64,000 bases of DNA from UBA12077 sp036351015 (GCA_036351015.1 JAZBOG010000007.1:186001-250000); one strand, 5' to 3'. Positions 9,625 to 18,081 are shown, counted from the first letter of the stretch. Notes: a model not told the origin generated them from the sequence alone. Numbers and translations are program-made.

Positions 9625-10239
9625 CTATAGGATCAGCTCTCCTTTTCCCTGGCGGATAATCTCGAAACGGTTGTTGGTGCAATCTACAATGGTTGATGCT
9701 TCATTGTTGCCATATCCACCATCAATAACATAATCCACCAGATTTTCATAGTTCTCGTGGATCAGCTCCGGATCTGTCAGGTATTCCAGGATCTCATCCT
9801 CATGGTGTAAGGATGTCGTCATGATAGGGTGCCCAAGCATCTTAACCAGCTCAACAGGAATATTATTATCCGGAATTCGAATACCGATAGTTTTCTTTTT
9901 GGTTTTCTGAAATTTGGGAACATTACTATTGGCATCCAGAATAAAGGTAAAAGGTCCGGGGAGATTTTTCTTTAATAATTTAAAGGTGGGATTGTTAATA
10001 TGCATGGTAAAGTGCGAAACCTGGCTGATGTCGCTGCAGATGATGGAAAAATTTTCTTTTAAGGCTTTCTTCCCCTTAATCATGACAATTCTGTCGAATG
10101 CCTTCGGGCTGTTAATACTCCAGCCTAATCCATAGACCGTGTCGGTAGGATAAATGATTAGCCCGTCGTTCCTCAAAGCCTCCGCTGCCATGGCCATCTC
10201 CCGGGGGTTAGGATTGTCTGGATGTATTTGTAAGAGCAT
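9625..10239 (-). CDS. YrdC/YciO/Sua5-type protein (L-threonylcarbamoyladenylate synthase family)
   Basis: The 204-residue product is a single YrdC domain. Members make threonylcarbamoyl-AMP, the first step of tRNA t6A modification, or belong to the YciO branch of less certain function. Visible motifs are LIIYPTDTVYGLGW near residue 30, KGKKALKENFSIIC, LPGPFTFIL and KKTIGIRIPDN. The ATG at 10239 has a purine-rich AAAGGGA just upstream. The alternative in-frame ATG at 10308 sits directly on the tail of a transcription terminator and adds 23 unsupported residues, so I rejected it. It converges with pnuC, two bases apart. YciO branch versus true Sua5 cannot be settled here. Confidence 0.9.
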   Translation of the reverse strand: MLLQIHPDNPNPREMAMAAEALRNDGLIIYPTDTVYGLGWSINSPKAFDRIVMIKGKKALKENFSIICSDISQVSHFTMHINNPTFKLLKKNLPGPFTFILDANSNVPKFQKTKKKTIGIRIPDNNIPVELVKMLGHPIMTTSLHHEDEILEYLTDPELIHENYENLVDYVIDGGYGNNEASTIVDCTNNRFEIIRQGKGELIL

Positions 10240-10305
10240 ATTACCGTTCCCTTTCAGTTTAATTTTAGCAAATGTAAGTATTCTCTGGTAATCTATGATG
10301 AATTT

Positions 10306-10339
10306 CATAAAAAAAGGTTGCTTTGTTCAGCAACCTTTT
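10306..10339 (-). terminator. Intrinsic terminator after transaldolase gene
   Basis: An 11-bp perfect stem (10312-10322 with 10329-10339, loop TTGTTC) is followed on the reverse strand by a run of T. It separates the transaldolase gene from the downstream YrdC gene. Confidence 0.8.
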
Positions 10340-10361
10340 ATTGAATGATTAGAATAAATTT

Positions 10362-11018
10362 TTATCCATTTCCCTTTTTATAATCAGCCAGAAATTTTTC
10401 AAGCCCGATATCGGTTAAGGGGTGTTTTAGCAATCCTAAAATAGCATTTAAAGGGCAGGTGGCTACATCAGCTCCAGCTTCCATACATTGAATAATGTGC
10501 ATGGTATGACGGATAGATGCTGCCAGAACTTCGGTTTCAAATCCATAGTAGTTGTACATCTCAACAATCTGGGCAATTAAATCTACTCCATCGGTCGAAA
10601 TATCATCTAACCGGCCGATGAAAGGGGAAACATAAGTAGCCCCGGCTTTTGCTGCAAGCAAAGCCTGGCCGGGGGAAAATACCAGGGTACAGTTGGTTTT
10701 AATTCCCTGGTCCGATAAATACTTGATGGCCTTAATCCCATCTTTGATCATAGGCACTTTTACAACAATCTGTGGGTGTAGGGCTGCCAACTCTTCGGCT
10801 TCTTTGATTATGCCATCAAAATCAGTAGAGATAACTTCCGCACTCACATCCCCTTCAACGATCTCGCAGATGGCTTTGTAATGATTGATAATATTTTCCT
10901 TCCCGCTGATTCCTTCCTTGGCCATTAACGATGGATTGGTGGTTACCCCGTCAAGCACTCCCAAATCCTGGGCTTCTTTTATCTGATCAAGATTTGCTGT
11001 ATCAATAAAAAATTTCAT
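10362..11018 (-). CDS. Transaldolase, short (fructose-6-phosphate aldolase-like) type
   Basis: This is a 218-residue class I aldolase of the compact transaldolase/FSA subfamily, which acts in the non-oxidative pentose phosphate pathway. Visible features are the N-terminal MKFFIDTANL and TTNPSL (about residues 26-31), the Schiff-base lysine in VVKVPM (Lys 87), NCTLVFSPGQA, and SPFIGRLDD. Bacterial proteins of this size annotated as transaldolase mostly act as true transaldolases, while E. coli FSA of the same fold cleaves fructose-6-phosphate; which activity applies is not visible. It is flanked by its own terminator downstream. Confidence 0.92.
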   Translation of the reverse strand: MKFFIDTANLDQIKEAQDLGVLDGVTTNPSLMAKEGISGKENIINHYKAICEIVEGDVSAEVISTDFDGIIKEAEELAALHPQIVVKVPMIKDGIKAIKYLSDQGIKTNCTLVFSPGQALLAAKAGATYVSPFIGRLDDISTDGVDLIAQIVEMYNYYGFETEVLAASIRHTMHIIQCMEAGADVATCPLNAILGLLKHPLTDIGLEKFLADYKKGNG

Positions 11019-11098
11019 AATATCTGTTTGTTTTTAATGAATTACCTGATTTTTACCCTGCGAAATTAATCTATTTTTCCGACTATTAAAATTTTCAT

Positions 11099-11117
11099 TT
11101 TATCATTTCATGATAAA
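11099..11117 (-). terminator. Weak hairpin after the molybdenum-carrier-like gene
   Basis: TTTATCAT and ATGATAAA form an 8-bp AT-rich stem with a 3-base loop, about 34 bases after the stop of the preceding reverse-strand gene. The tail is AT-rich but not a clean T-run, so it could equally be an operator for the transaldolase gene. Confidence 0.3.
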
Positions 11118-11150
11118 TTGATATGATGATACTTCTTGTTATCGGTCATC

Positions 11151-11567
11151 TTAAGCCGGATGTAAGAGGAATTCAAGAATCCGGTATGTTTTTTCTTCAA
11201 TTCCGGGACTCTGGCTTTCCCGGTTCCCGGCAATATTTAAAACGTTTATCTGACCGGAACTTAACCACGAGAGAAATAGAATCCGGCTTTCCTTTTGCCT
11301 GCTGATCCCAGAGAAAAATAAAGGTTTATGATATTTTTTACACAGATCAATAGTATCCGATGTGCCTTTCCCAAAAGGGTGTGCATCTTTAATAATGAGC
11401 GTCCCGTCCGATTCCATCACATTCTTGATGGTCCGGTCAATCTTCCCGTTCTCATTTTTTCTGCCTTTGGGACAATAGCCTCCGCAGGGAAGATGATGAT
11501 CCAGGGCGAACTTCAACGCCCCGCTGTCTACTCCGGTTTGCCCCCCGGCAATAATTTTTAGATACAT
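11151..11567 (-). CDS. Putative molybdenum carrier-like protein, shortened
   Basis: The 138-residue product matches the putative molybdenum carrier family (a Rossmann-like fold related to LOG/DprA proteins). It has the signatures IIAGGQTGVDSGAL near the N-terminus, LPCGGYCPKGRKNENG, and NVMESDGTLII followed by a Gly-Thr-rich loop. Family members usually have a segment containing Tyr-Pro-Leu and a conserved Tyr-x-x-Arg between the GxCPKGR and NVxxSDGTLI motifs. Here those motifs are only about ten residues apart, so that segment seems to be missing in frame. The start overlaps the stop of the upstream HTH gene (TAATG), implying translational coupling. The biochemical role is unproven for the family. 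Confidence 0.7.
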   Translation of the reverse strand: MYLKIIAGGQTGVDSGALKFALDHHLPCGGYCPKGRKNENGKIDRTIKNVMESDGTLIIKDAHPFGKGTSDTIDLCKKYHKPLFFSGISRQKESRILFLSWLSSGQINVLNIAGNRESQSPGIEEKTYRILEFLLHPA

Positions 11568-11998
11568 TATTCCGCTTTTTCTTTTAATATCTTGTAAATC
11601 CCATACTTTCGGCAGTAGCGAAAAAACCAGCTGTATTCCAGCTCAAGATCATACTTTTCCTTTACTTTCCGGCGGAGCTGCTCAATGGTTTTTACCCGCC
11701 TGGCCGAAGCCATTCTCTTGATCTGGTGCCTGTAAGGATGTAGTTTGGACCGGCGTCGCCTGGAATACCTGAATTTTAATAACCCTTCAACCCCCTTTTG
11801 AAGATAAATTTTTGTCCAGTCGGCAATGGAATCTTCATGAATCCCTAATAGTTGGGTAATATTCTCATTTTTTTGCCCCTCATGTTTTAAAAGAATGCAA
11901 TATACCCGCTTTAAAATGTTCTTTTGGGTTTGATGTGCCCTGGCAATTTTTCTTAAGTCGCTTTCCTGGGCTGGTGTAAGGTTTACTCGATAGCTCAT
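11567..11998 (-). CDS. Small HTH protein resembling the N-terminal half of an IS630-type transposase
   Basis: The 143-residue product has two DNA-binding parts. The first is a helix-turn-helix (about residues 30-62, KRVYCILLKHEG...ITQLLGIHEDSIADW). The second is a winged helix-like part (about 100-137, TIEQLRRKVKEKY...SWFFRYCRKYGI). They are joined by an Arg-rich stretch, RYSRRRRSKL. This order, including the LxxGVEGLL step, is that of IS630/Tc1-mariner-like transposase N-termini, but no DDE catalytic domain follows. The next gene starts within its stop codon, and no terminal inverted repeats are visible. I infer a domesticated DNA-binding protein or regulator rather than a live element. Confidence 0.7.
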   Translation of the reverse strand: MSYRVNLTPAQESDLRKIARAHQTQKNILKRVYCILLKHEGQKNENITQLLGIHEDSIADWTKIYLQKGVEGLLKFRYSRRRRSKLHPYRHQIKRMASARRVKTIEQLRRKVKEKYDLELEYSWFFRYCRKYGIYKILKEKAE

Positions 11999-12109
11999 GG
12001 CAGAAAATGATTTGAATACAAGTTATAAAAACGGAAATTAAAAAGCAAGTTTTATGGATTCGGAACCCTAAATATCCCCTTTCGTTCCTGTTTAATAAAT
12101 AAAACCGGA

Positions 12110-12133
12110 TTTCATGGAGTGATTTCCATGAAA
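12110..12133. promoter_or_regulatory. Inverted repeat in the divergent HTH/miaA promoter region
   Basis: TTTCATGG and CCATGAAA are perfect 8-base arms separated by 8 bases. The repeat lies between two divergent genes, so it is not placed as a terminator for either. It could be an operator, possibly for the adjacent HTH protein; that is inference only. Confidence 0.35.
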
Positions 12134-12179
12134 GGTGTTATTTTTACTCTTGTTTTTATTAAAAGTACCCTCGAAGTAA

Positions 12180-13085
12180 ATGATGAATAAAACATTGATT
12201 GTAATTCTTGGCCCCACGGGAATCGGGAAAACGGACCTTAGCATTGACATTGCAAAAGCCTTGGGTACCGAGATTATATCTTCTGATTCCCGCCAGATTT
12301 ATAAGGAACTTAGCATTGGGACTGCCGTCCCTGCTCCCGGACAACTGGAACGGGTAAAGCATCATTTCATTGGAAATAAATCCATATATGATTATTACAA
12401 TGCCAGCATGTTTGAATTTGAGGTGCTTGAAGTCCTGGAATCTTTGTTTGCTAAATACAAACAGGTTGTTATGACCGGCGGATCAGGGATGTATATCCAG
12501 GCGGTATGTGAAGGGATTGATGAACTTCCGACTATTGATCAGCAGTTACGCGAAGAGCTTATCCAAAAATATAACGCGGAAGGGATTGAGAGCTTACGCA
12601 TTCAGTTAAAAATGTTAGATCCCTTATCCTATCAGCAGATTGATCTCAAAAACCCGAAACGCATTCTTAAAGCACTGGAGGTAACTTTGCAAACCGGAAA
12701 ACCTTACTCATCCTTTCTTACCCGGACAGCCAAGGAGAGACCCTTTCATATTCTGAAAATTGGTTTACAACGCGACCGGGAGGAATTATATGAAAGGATC
12801 AATGTACGGGTGGATCAGATGGTAGATGAAGGACTGGTAGAGGAAGCCCGCAGATTTTTCAGGCATCGCCATCTTAACTCGTTAAATACTGTAGGGTATA
12901 AAGAACTATTTGAACATTTTGAAGGGAAGATCAGTTTAACGAAAGCCATTGAATTGATTAAACGCAATTCGAGGCATTATGCCAAACGACAAATGTCGTG
13001 GTTTAAGCGCGACAAGGAAATCGTTTGGTTTCATCCGGAAAACAACCAAAAGATTATTGATTTTATCCAAAGAAATAGTTCATGA
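12180..13085 (+). CDS. miaA: tRNA dimethylallyltransferase MiaA
   Basis: MiaA transfers dimethylallyl from DMAPP to A37 of tRNAs reading codons that start with U. The 301-residue product has the P-loop GPTGIGKT (residues 11-18), the SSDSRQIYKEL substrate-binding block, GGSGMYIQA, the D-x-K-N-P-x-R-I-L-K-A-L motif and the C-terminal NSRHYAKRQMSWFKRD. The length is typical. Two adjacent ATGs (12180 and 12183) are both usable. The Nudix gene begins inside the last codons (ATGA overlap), so the two are co-translated. Confidence 0.95.
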   Translation: MMNKTLIVILGPTGIGKTDLSIDIAKALGTEIISSDSRQIYKELSIGTAVPAPGQLERVKHHFIGNKSIYDYYNASMFEFEVLEVLESLFAKYKQVVMTGGSGMYIQAVCEGIDELPTIDQQLREELIQKYNAEGIESLRIQLKMLDPLSYQQIDLKNPKRILKALEVTLQTGKPYSSFLTRTAKERPFHILKIGLQRDREELYERINVRVDQMVDEGLVEEARRFFRHRHLNSLNTVGYKELFEHFEGKISLTKAIELIKRNSRHYAKRQMSWFKRDKEIVWFHPENNQKIIDFIQRNSS

Positions 13086-13540
13086 GTAACGAGTACAACA
13101 AATTTGTTATCAGGGTATATGGATTGTTTATCAATTCACATAATGAAATCCTGTTGAGTGATGAATTTCAGCTGAATATGAAAATGACTAAGTTTCCGGG
13201 AGGAGGAATGCAATTTGGCGAAGGAACCAGGGATTGTTTACGACGTGAAATTATGGAGGAGATGGGACAGGAGATTGCAATAACCGAACATTTTTATACC
13301 ACCGATTATTTTCAGCCGGCCTTTTTTTACGATAATTACCAGTTGGTAAGTATTTATTACCTGGCGAACTTTAAAAACCCATTAAATTTCAGGGTTTCTT
13401 CAAAACCCTTCGATTTTCCCGAACTTAAAAATGGAAATATGTCTTTTCGTTGGGTTTCTCTTGCTCAATTATCCGAAAAGGAGATGACCTTTCCGGTGGA
13501 TAAAAAAGTGGTTGGTTTGTTAAAAGAGCGGTTTCTATAG
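13082..13540 (+). CDS. Nudix hydrolase
   Basis: The 152-residue product is a single Nudix domain. The Nudix box runs from about residue 41 to 63: Gly41, five residues, Glu47, seven residues, then REIMEEMGQ. The metal-binding Glu cluster REIMEE is intact; the last hydrophobic position of the box is Gln. Such enzymes cleave nucleoside diphosphates linked to another moiety, and the substrate cannot be predicted. The start overlaps the miaA stop by four bases, and the 3' end overlaps the convergent glycosyltransferase gene by six bases. Confidence 0.88.
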   Translation: MSNEYNKFVIRVYGLFINSHNEILLSDEFQLNMKMTKFPGGGMQFGEGTRDCLRREIMEEMGQEIAITEHFYTTDYFQPAFFYDNYQLVSIYYLANFKNPLNFRVSSKPFDFPELKNGNMSFRWVSLAQLSEKEMTFPVDKKVVGLLKERFL

Positions 13541-14653
13541 CTCGTTGAGTCCTTCGATAAATCTGTCCCAGCTAAATTTAGCTTTTTCAACAACAGTATT
13601 TTCTGAAAATTCTTTTACTCGTTGATTATCAAAGAAGTCGACCAAAGCATCGGCAACTGCCCGGGCATTGATTTCGGTAATGTAACCCACTTTCTGATGG
13701 GGAACAATCTCTGCCAGTCCTCCCACATTGGTCACCAGCATAGGTCGTTCGAAGTGATAGGCAATTTGAGTCACTCCACTTTGGGTAGCGTTCTTGTAGG
13801 TTTGTACAACAATGTCTGATGCACAGAAGTAATATTTTACCTGATCCGTTGGCACAAAACCATTGGTAAAAATAATCTGTTCTTTTAACTGAAGATTTTC
13901 AATGAGTTCATCATAGGTCTTCCGATCCTCATAAAACTCCCCGGCAACAATCAACTTTAGCGGATGCCGGTTTAATCTCTTGTCAGCCAGCGCTTTGATT
14001 AAAATGTCAAGCCCTTTGTATTTCCTGATGATCCCAAAAAACAGGAGGTATTGATATTCATTGGATAAATTTAATTTTTGCAGGGATTGTTCTTTGGATA
14101 CTTTTTCACCAAAGGTATCATAGATTGGATGGGGAATAAACTTTTTATTTTGGTTAAGGGTGAAGTGGTTTAAATCCTTTAAAACGGATCGTGACATGGC
14201 AATAAAACCATCGCACTGACGGACAAAATATTTTGTTAATGTGTTTTTAAGGGGGAAATTTTCATGGGGGATTACATTATGCATGATCCCGATAATCCTT
14301 GCATGAGATCTCTTCTTGATTTGTCTGGCAATAGTTCCGAGGCATGGAGCCATAAAAGGCATCCAGTAATGGATGATCACCTGTTCCGGATTTTCCCTGG
14401 CAATCCTGTTTCCGATTTTTATCCAGTTTATCGGGTTGACCGAGTTTATGGATACCTCCGTTGGAATCGATAAAGGATTGTCTCCTTCAGCATATTGGGT
14501 CTTCCCGGGAAAAAGAAATCCCGGGTATTGGAGCGAGAAAGTGTAAATTTTTATGGGTTGGTGGGTTTTCTGATAACTTTTTGCCAGTGCCTGGTTAAAA
14601 TCAGCAATTCCTCCCCGGAGGGGGTGTGCAGGTCCGATAAGTATTTTTGTCAA
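13535..14653 (-). CDS. Glycosyltransferase, GT4 type
   Basis: The 372-residue product is a GT-B fold glycosyltransferase. It begins with the acceptor-binding motif GPAHPLRGGIADFNQAL (Gly-Gly loop). The C-terminal half has YLLFFGIIRKYKGLDILIKAL and FTNGFVPTDQVKYYF, then the donor-binding ATQSGVTQIAYHFERPML and NVGGLAEI. The position of the usual E-x7-E pair is partly degenerate (SGVTQIAYHFE). It is cytosolic or peripheral. The GT2 gene lies two bases upstream in the same direction, so the pair probably works in cell-surface glycan or glycolipid synthesis. The sugar is unknown. Confidence 0.87.
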   Translation of the reverse strand: MTKILIGPAHPLRGGIADFNQALAKSYQKTHQPIKIYTFSLQYPGFLFPGKTQYAEGDNPLSIPTEVSINSVNPINWIKIGNRIARENPEQVIIHYWMPFMAPCLGTIARQIKKRSHARIIGIMHNVIPHENFPLKNTLTKYFVRQCDGFIAMSRSVLKDLNHFTLNQNKKFIPHPIYDTFGEKVSKEQSLQKLNLSNEYQYLLFFGIIRKYKGLDILIKALADKRLNRHPLKLIVAGEFYEDRKTYDELIENLQLKEQIIFTNGFVPTDQVKYYFCASDIVVQTYKNATQSGVTQIAYHFERPMLVTNVGGLAEIVPHQKVGYITEINARAVADALVDFFDNQRVKEFSENTVVEKAKFSWDRFIEGLNEL

Positions 14654-14655
14654 AA

Positions 14656-15609
14656 CTATAGGTTTATTTTTTGCTCAATTTGGTAATCGTTTCTGTCCGA
14701 GGAACTCCTGGATATCAGCTCACCTAAAAATCCTGCCAAAAACAGTTGCGTACCCATGATCATTGAGGTAAGCGCAATATAAAAAATGGGACTGTCGGCA
14801 ACTAAAGGAGCTTTGATATTCATCCACAGGAAATATAGCTTTTGCCCTCCCAGCCAGGCAGCAGCCAAAAATCCGGCAAAGAACATCAGGGTCCCCAGGG
14901 TCCCGAATAGATGCATGGGCCGTTGACTAAATTTGGAAATAAAAGTAATGGATAAAAGATCCAGGTACCCTTTGATAAATCGGTCGAGGCCAAACTTGGT
15001 CACCCCGTATTTCCGGGCCTGATGCTGTACAATTTTTTCTCCGATATTGGAAAATCCTGCTTTCTTTGCAATCACGGGGATATAACGGTGCATCTCACCA
15101 TAAACTTCAATATTTTTGATCACCTCGTTTTTGTAGGCTTTTAATCCGCAATTAAAATCATGGAGTTTTATTCCGGTAAGTGCCCGGGCAGTCCGGTTAT
15201 ACAATTTGCTTGGAATGGTTTTGCTGATCGGGTCATACCTTTTTTTCTTCCACCCGGATACCAGGTCATAACCTTCCTCTTTGATCATCCGGAATAGTTC
15301 GGGAATTTCATCGGGACTGTCCTGTAAGTCAGCATCCATGGTTATTACCACATCGCCCAGGGCATCGCCAAAGCCGGTGTGTAAGGCCGCTGACTTGCCA
15401 TAGTTCTTCCGAAATTTTATTCCTTTTACTTCGGGATATTTTTTACTTAACGTTTCGATGACCTGCCACGAATTATCCTTGCTACCATCATCAACCAACA
15501 CAATTTCATAGGAGAAATGATGGGTTGTCATTACTTTGTTGATCCAATCTACCAGTTCGGGCAGCGATTCTTCTTCATTCAATAGGGGAACTACGACAGA
15601 AATATCCAT
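14656..15609 (-). CDS. Glycosyltransferase family 2, DPM1/ArnC-like, membrane anchored
   Basis: The 317-residue product has an N-terminal GT-A domain (ISVVVPLLNEEESLPELV, VLVDDGSKDNSW, and the DxD-type ITMDADLQDSPDEI near residue 90). Two C-terminal membrane helices follow (about 230-255 and 270-295). This is the layout of polyprenyl-phosphate glycosyltransferases, which load a sugar on undecaprenyl phosphate for transfer outside the membrane. The closing stretch is polar. The DUF4199 gene lies 79 bases upstream on the same strand and the GT4 gene two bases downstream. Confidence 0.92.
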   Translation of the reverse strand: MDISVVVPLLNEEESLPELVDWINKVMTTHHFSYEIVLVDDGSKDNSWQVIETLSKKYPEVKGIKFRKNYGKSAALHTGFGDALGDVVITMDADLQDSPDEIPELFRMIKEEGYDLVSGWKKKRYDPISKTIPSKLYNRTARALTGIKLHDFNCGLKAYKNEVIKNIEVYGEMHRYIPVIAKKAGFSNIGEKIVQHQARKYGVTKFGLDRFIKGYLDLLSITFISKFSQRPMHLFGTLGTLMFFAGFLAAAWLGGQKLYFLWMNIKAPLVADSPIFYIALTSMIMGTQLFLAGFLGELISRSSSDRNDYQIEQKINL

Positions 15610-15688
15610 AGGGGTTTGTGCTTTTTTAAGTCAGTTCCCGGTTTTAACCAGGAACTGATTAGTCTGCAAAGAATGTATAAACAGTTTC

Positions 15689-16246
15689 TTATTCGTTCGG
15701 AGTATCTTCAATATCCTGCATCGCCGATTGGTAGGGGTCACCCTCTTTTTTCATAAAAGCAGAGATAATCAGGGAGAGAACAAATCCCCAAAAAAACATT
15801 CCCACAAAAGCAAGGATTGAGATGATCATGGGCGACATCATCTTTTTCTGCATGGAAAGACCTATCTCAATCTGTTCGTCAGGAATACCTTGTTTTAGAA
15901 GTTGTTCTTCGGATATGGCTATTAATTTATCGATATACCCTGGATCAATTACAGTAATCAGCAAGTAGGAGTAGATTCCATAAATAAAAGCGGCAATTAA
16001 CACGATCAATGTACTTAAACCAAGGGCTTTCCCATACGAGATAGCACCGTTAAGGTTATTGTCTCTGTAGGATTTAGTACCCCAAATAAGAAAAGCGATG
16101 ACGATAATATATGAGATATACCCTAAATATTTATTAAGGTGTAAGTCAAAGATAAAGAGCAGTACTGCATAAATAACCAGTGCCAGACCCAGCATGAGTC
16201 CATAATTTAGAGCAGCCTTGAAAACTGAGTTCGATTTATTTTCCAT
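15689..16246 (-). CDS. DUF4199 membrane protein
   Basis: The 185-residue product has four hydrophobic segments (about 12-32, 38-56, 70-95 and 138-162) and a polar, acidic C-terminus. It matches the Bacteroidota family DUF4199, which has no known function. Such genes often sit immediately upstream of a polyprenyl-phosphate glycosyltransferase, as here, which suggests an accessory role in envelope glycan synthesis; this is inference from neighbourhood. Confidence 0.8.
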   Translation of the reverse strand: MENKSNSVFKAALNYGLMLGLALVIYAVLLFIFDLHLNKYLGYISYIIVIAFLIWGTKSYRDNNLNGAISYGKALGLSTLIVLIAAFIYGIYSYLLITVIDPGYIDKLIAISEEQLLKQGIPDEQIEIGLSMQKKMMSPMIISILAFVGMFFWGFVLSLIISAFMKKEGDPYQSAMQDIEDTPNE

Positions 16247-16313
16247 AGTTTTTAGAGGTTTTGGATTTATAGAAACAAATATATCAGTTTTTCGATAAAT
16301 AATACCTTAAATA

Positions 16314-16344
16314 TTTGAAAAGATTTATTTAATTCTTACTTTTG
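16314..16344 (+). promoter_or_regulatory. Promoter of the SRP RNA gene
   Basis: TTTG (16314-16317), a 19-base spacer and TACTTTTG (16337-16344) match the Bacteroidota primary-sigma consensus exactly. The predicted start at about 16351 coincides with the 5' arm of the SRP RNA stem. Confidence 0.8.
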
Positions 16345-16349
16345 TGGCC

Positions 16350-16451
16350 CTTGGGCAAGTCTTACACGACCAGCTCCTGTTGAACTCCCCCAGGTCCGGA
16401 AGGAAGCAAGGGTAGACGGTTGTAGCGGTGCGATGTGAGTAGCTTGCCCAC
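16350..16451 (+). ncRNA. ffs: Signal recognition particle RNA (4.5S-type)
   Basis: This is the RNA of the bacterial signal recognition particle, which pairs with Ffh to target nascent membrane proteins. The conserved apical domain is present (CAGGTCCGGAAGGAAGCA at about 16391-16408), including the GGAA tetraloop and the asymmetric-loop bases. The ends pair as a long stem (TTGGGCAAG at 16351-16359 with CTTGCCCA at 16443-16450). A T-run from 16452 acts as the terminator. The size of about 100 nt fits the small bacterial class. Confidence 0.93.
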
Positions 16452-16481
16452 TTTTTTTGCTTTTTTTTAAAAGAACGACAT

Positions 16482-16520
16482 AAAAAAATCCCGCATCATT
16501 TTTTGATACGGGATTTTTTA
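16482..16520. terminator. Bidirectional intrinsic terminator
   Basis: AAAAAATCCCG (16483-16493) pairs with CGGGATTTTTT (16509-16519), with A-runs and T-runs on both sides, so it works in both directions. It ends the reverse-strand POT gene and backs up the SRP RNA terminator. Confidence 0.85.
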
Positions 16521-16536
16521 TTGAATTATCTTTCGA

Positions 16537-18081
16537 TTATTTGGTAATTCTTTCCAGCCATTTGAGCATGAAAATCATGGTTGCCATAGACATCACACAT
16601 ACTACAACAAACATGGTCCAGGTTAACCAAAGCGGTACACTTTCGTAAAGAATGGCTCCAATAAATAATAACTGGTTACCAATAGCGGTTGCACCTAACC
16701 AGCCTCCTTGCATAATTCCCTGGTATTGAGGGGGAGCTACCTTGGATACAAATGAAATTCCCAGCGGGCTGATAAACAGCTCGGCAATGGTAAGAATTAA
16801 ATAGGTTCCGATCAGCAGAAATGGAGTAACCCTTTGTGCTTGCTCAAGAGGTGTACCATCCTGGGCAGGGTCAATGGTTTCAAAAGCGGGTAATCCTAAA
16901 GAACCTAAGGTCATCACCAAATAGGCAGTAGCCGCAATTCCCATACCAATGGCAATCTTTTTTGGAGTTGAGGGCTCAAGTCCTTTCGCTCGCAGCCATC
17001 CGAAGAATCCGACAATGATGGGTGTTAACAGAACAATAAAGAGTGGGTTCACCGACTGGAATATCTCGGCACCTTCTATGGTTACAAAGCCCAGATTAAT
17101 CGCAATGCCGCTTAGGTCAGTATAATCACGGGCAAACATGGTAAGGGTTAATCCGTTTTGGTGGAATGAGAACCAGAAAAAGATTACTATTCCAAATACA
17201 GCAAATAATGCATATAAACGTTGTCTGATTTCCTGAACACTCATCTCCGGAATTGCTTCCGTTTTTTCACCGGCTTTTGCTTTCTTCTGTACGGTTGGGA
17301 ATTTTTTATTATTCATTAAATAGATAATCAATGAAATGGCCATGGCGCCAACCGCGATACCAAAGGCATAATGATACCCGGTAGTAAAAATGTTAAGGTA
17401 TTCATTCGCAAAGGCATCCAGACTTTGTGCTGCACCTCCTACCGAAGCTTTAATTTCTTCGAAACGGGCCAGTGCTTCCTGGCTTAAACCGGAGCCCAGA
17501 TGTTTGTGACATAATGCAGGAAGGTCAGGATTGTAAGAAAATCCATGGTTGTTTAACCACCAGTTACGGATACCAATCGCTGCAAAAGGAGCAAAGATCG
17601 CACCTACGTTGATAAACATATAGAAAATTGAAAAACCGGAGTCTCTTAATTTTCCATATTTCTCGTTGTCGTACATCTGACCAACAAGGGCTTGCAGGTT
17701 TCCTTTAAATAACCCGTTACCAAAAGCAATTACAAATAAACCAAACAGGGTTAAAACCAACATGGCCATCCGGCTGCTTTCAGGTACCGGCGTTGGTGAG
17801 GGCATAGCTACAATTACATAACCCACAGCCATGATCAGAATCCCGGTAAGGATTGTACCTTTGTAATTTCGTAATCGGTCAGCTATTAATCCACCCACAA
17901 ATGCTAAAATGTAAATGGAAAAATAAAACACGGAATAAATTAATCCGGCATCTTTACCTGATAATCCAAACTTTGCCTGTAAGAAAAGCACCAGGATAGC
18001 CATCATGGTATAGAAGCCAAATCGCTCCCCCATATTGGCCAGGGCTGCTGCAATTAAACCTTTAGGATGTCCTTTAAACAT
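16537..18081 (-). CDS. Proton-dependent oligopeptide transporter (POT/PTR family)
   Basis: This 514-residue major-facilitator protein imports di- and tripeptides with protons. The POT signature is at the N-terminus (MGERFGFYTMMAILVLFLQ, the E-x-x-E-R-F-x-Y-type motif in its Bacteroidota form GERFGFY). The second PTR2 motif appears at about residue 145 (SGFSIFYMFINVGAIFAPF). There are about 14 hydrophobic segments and a long loop near residues 190-230, where the extra two helices begin. It has its own promoter and terminator and is monocistronic. Confidence 0.93.
   Translation of the reverse strand: MFKGHPKGLIAAALANMGERFGFYTMMAILVLFLQAKFGLSGKDAGLIYSVFYFSIYILAFVGGLIADRLRNYKGTILTGILIMAVGYVIVAMPSPTPVPESSRMAMLVLTLFGLFVIAFGNGLFKGNLQALVGQMYDNEKYGKLRDSGFSIFYMFINVGAIFAPFAAIGIRNWWLNNHGFSYNPDLPALCHKHLGSGLSQEALARFEEIKASVGGAAQSLDAFANEYLNIFTTGYHYAFGIAVGAMAISLIIYLMNNKKFPTVQKKAKAGEKTEAIPEMSVQEIRQRLYALFAVFGIVIFFWFSFHQNGLTLTMFARDYTDLSGIAINLGFVTIEGAEIFQSVNPLFIVLLTPIIVGFFGWLRAKGLEPSTPKKIAIGMGIAATAYLVMTLGSLGLPAFETIDPAQDGTPLEQAQRVTPFLLIGTYLILTIAELFISPLGISFVSKVAPPQYQGIMQGGWLGATAIGNQLLFIGAILYESVPLWLTWTMFVVVCVMSMATMIFMLKWLERITK

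Noticed and set aside
9625..10308. Longer start for the YrdC-type protein
   Set aside because: The upstream ATG abuts the transaldolase terminator, adds residues not seen in the family, and has no ribosome-binding sequence.
11567..11998. Live IS630 insertion sequence
   Set aside because: No DDE catalytic domain, no terminal inverted repeats or TA duplication seen, and the gene is coupled to a non-transposon gene.
15631..15658. Hairpin TCAGTTCC/GGAACTGA as terminator of the DUF4199 gene
   Set aside because: The stem is good but on the reverse strand it is followed by A-rich, not T-rich, sequence. At most a structural element between DUF4199 and GT2.
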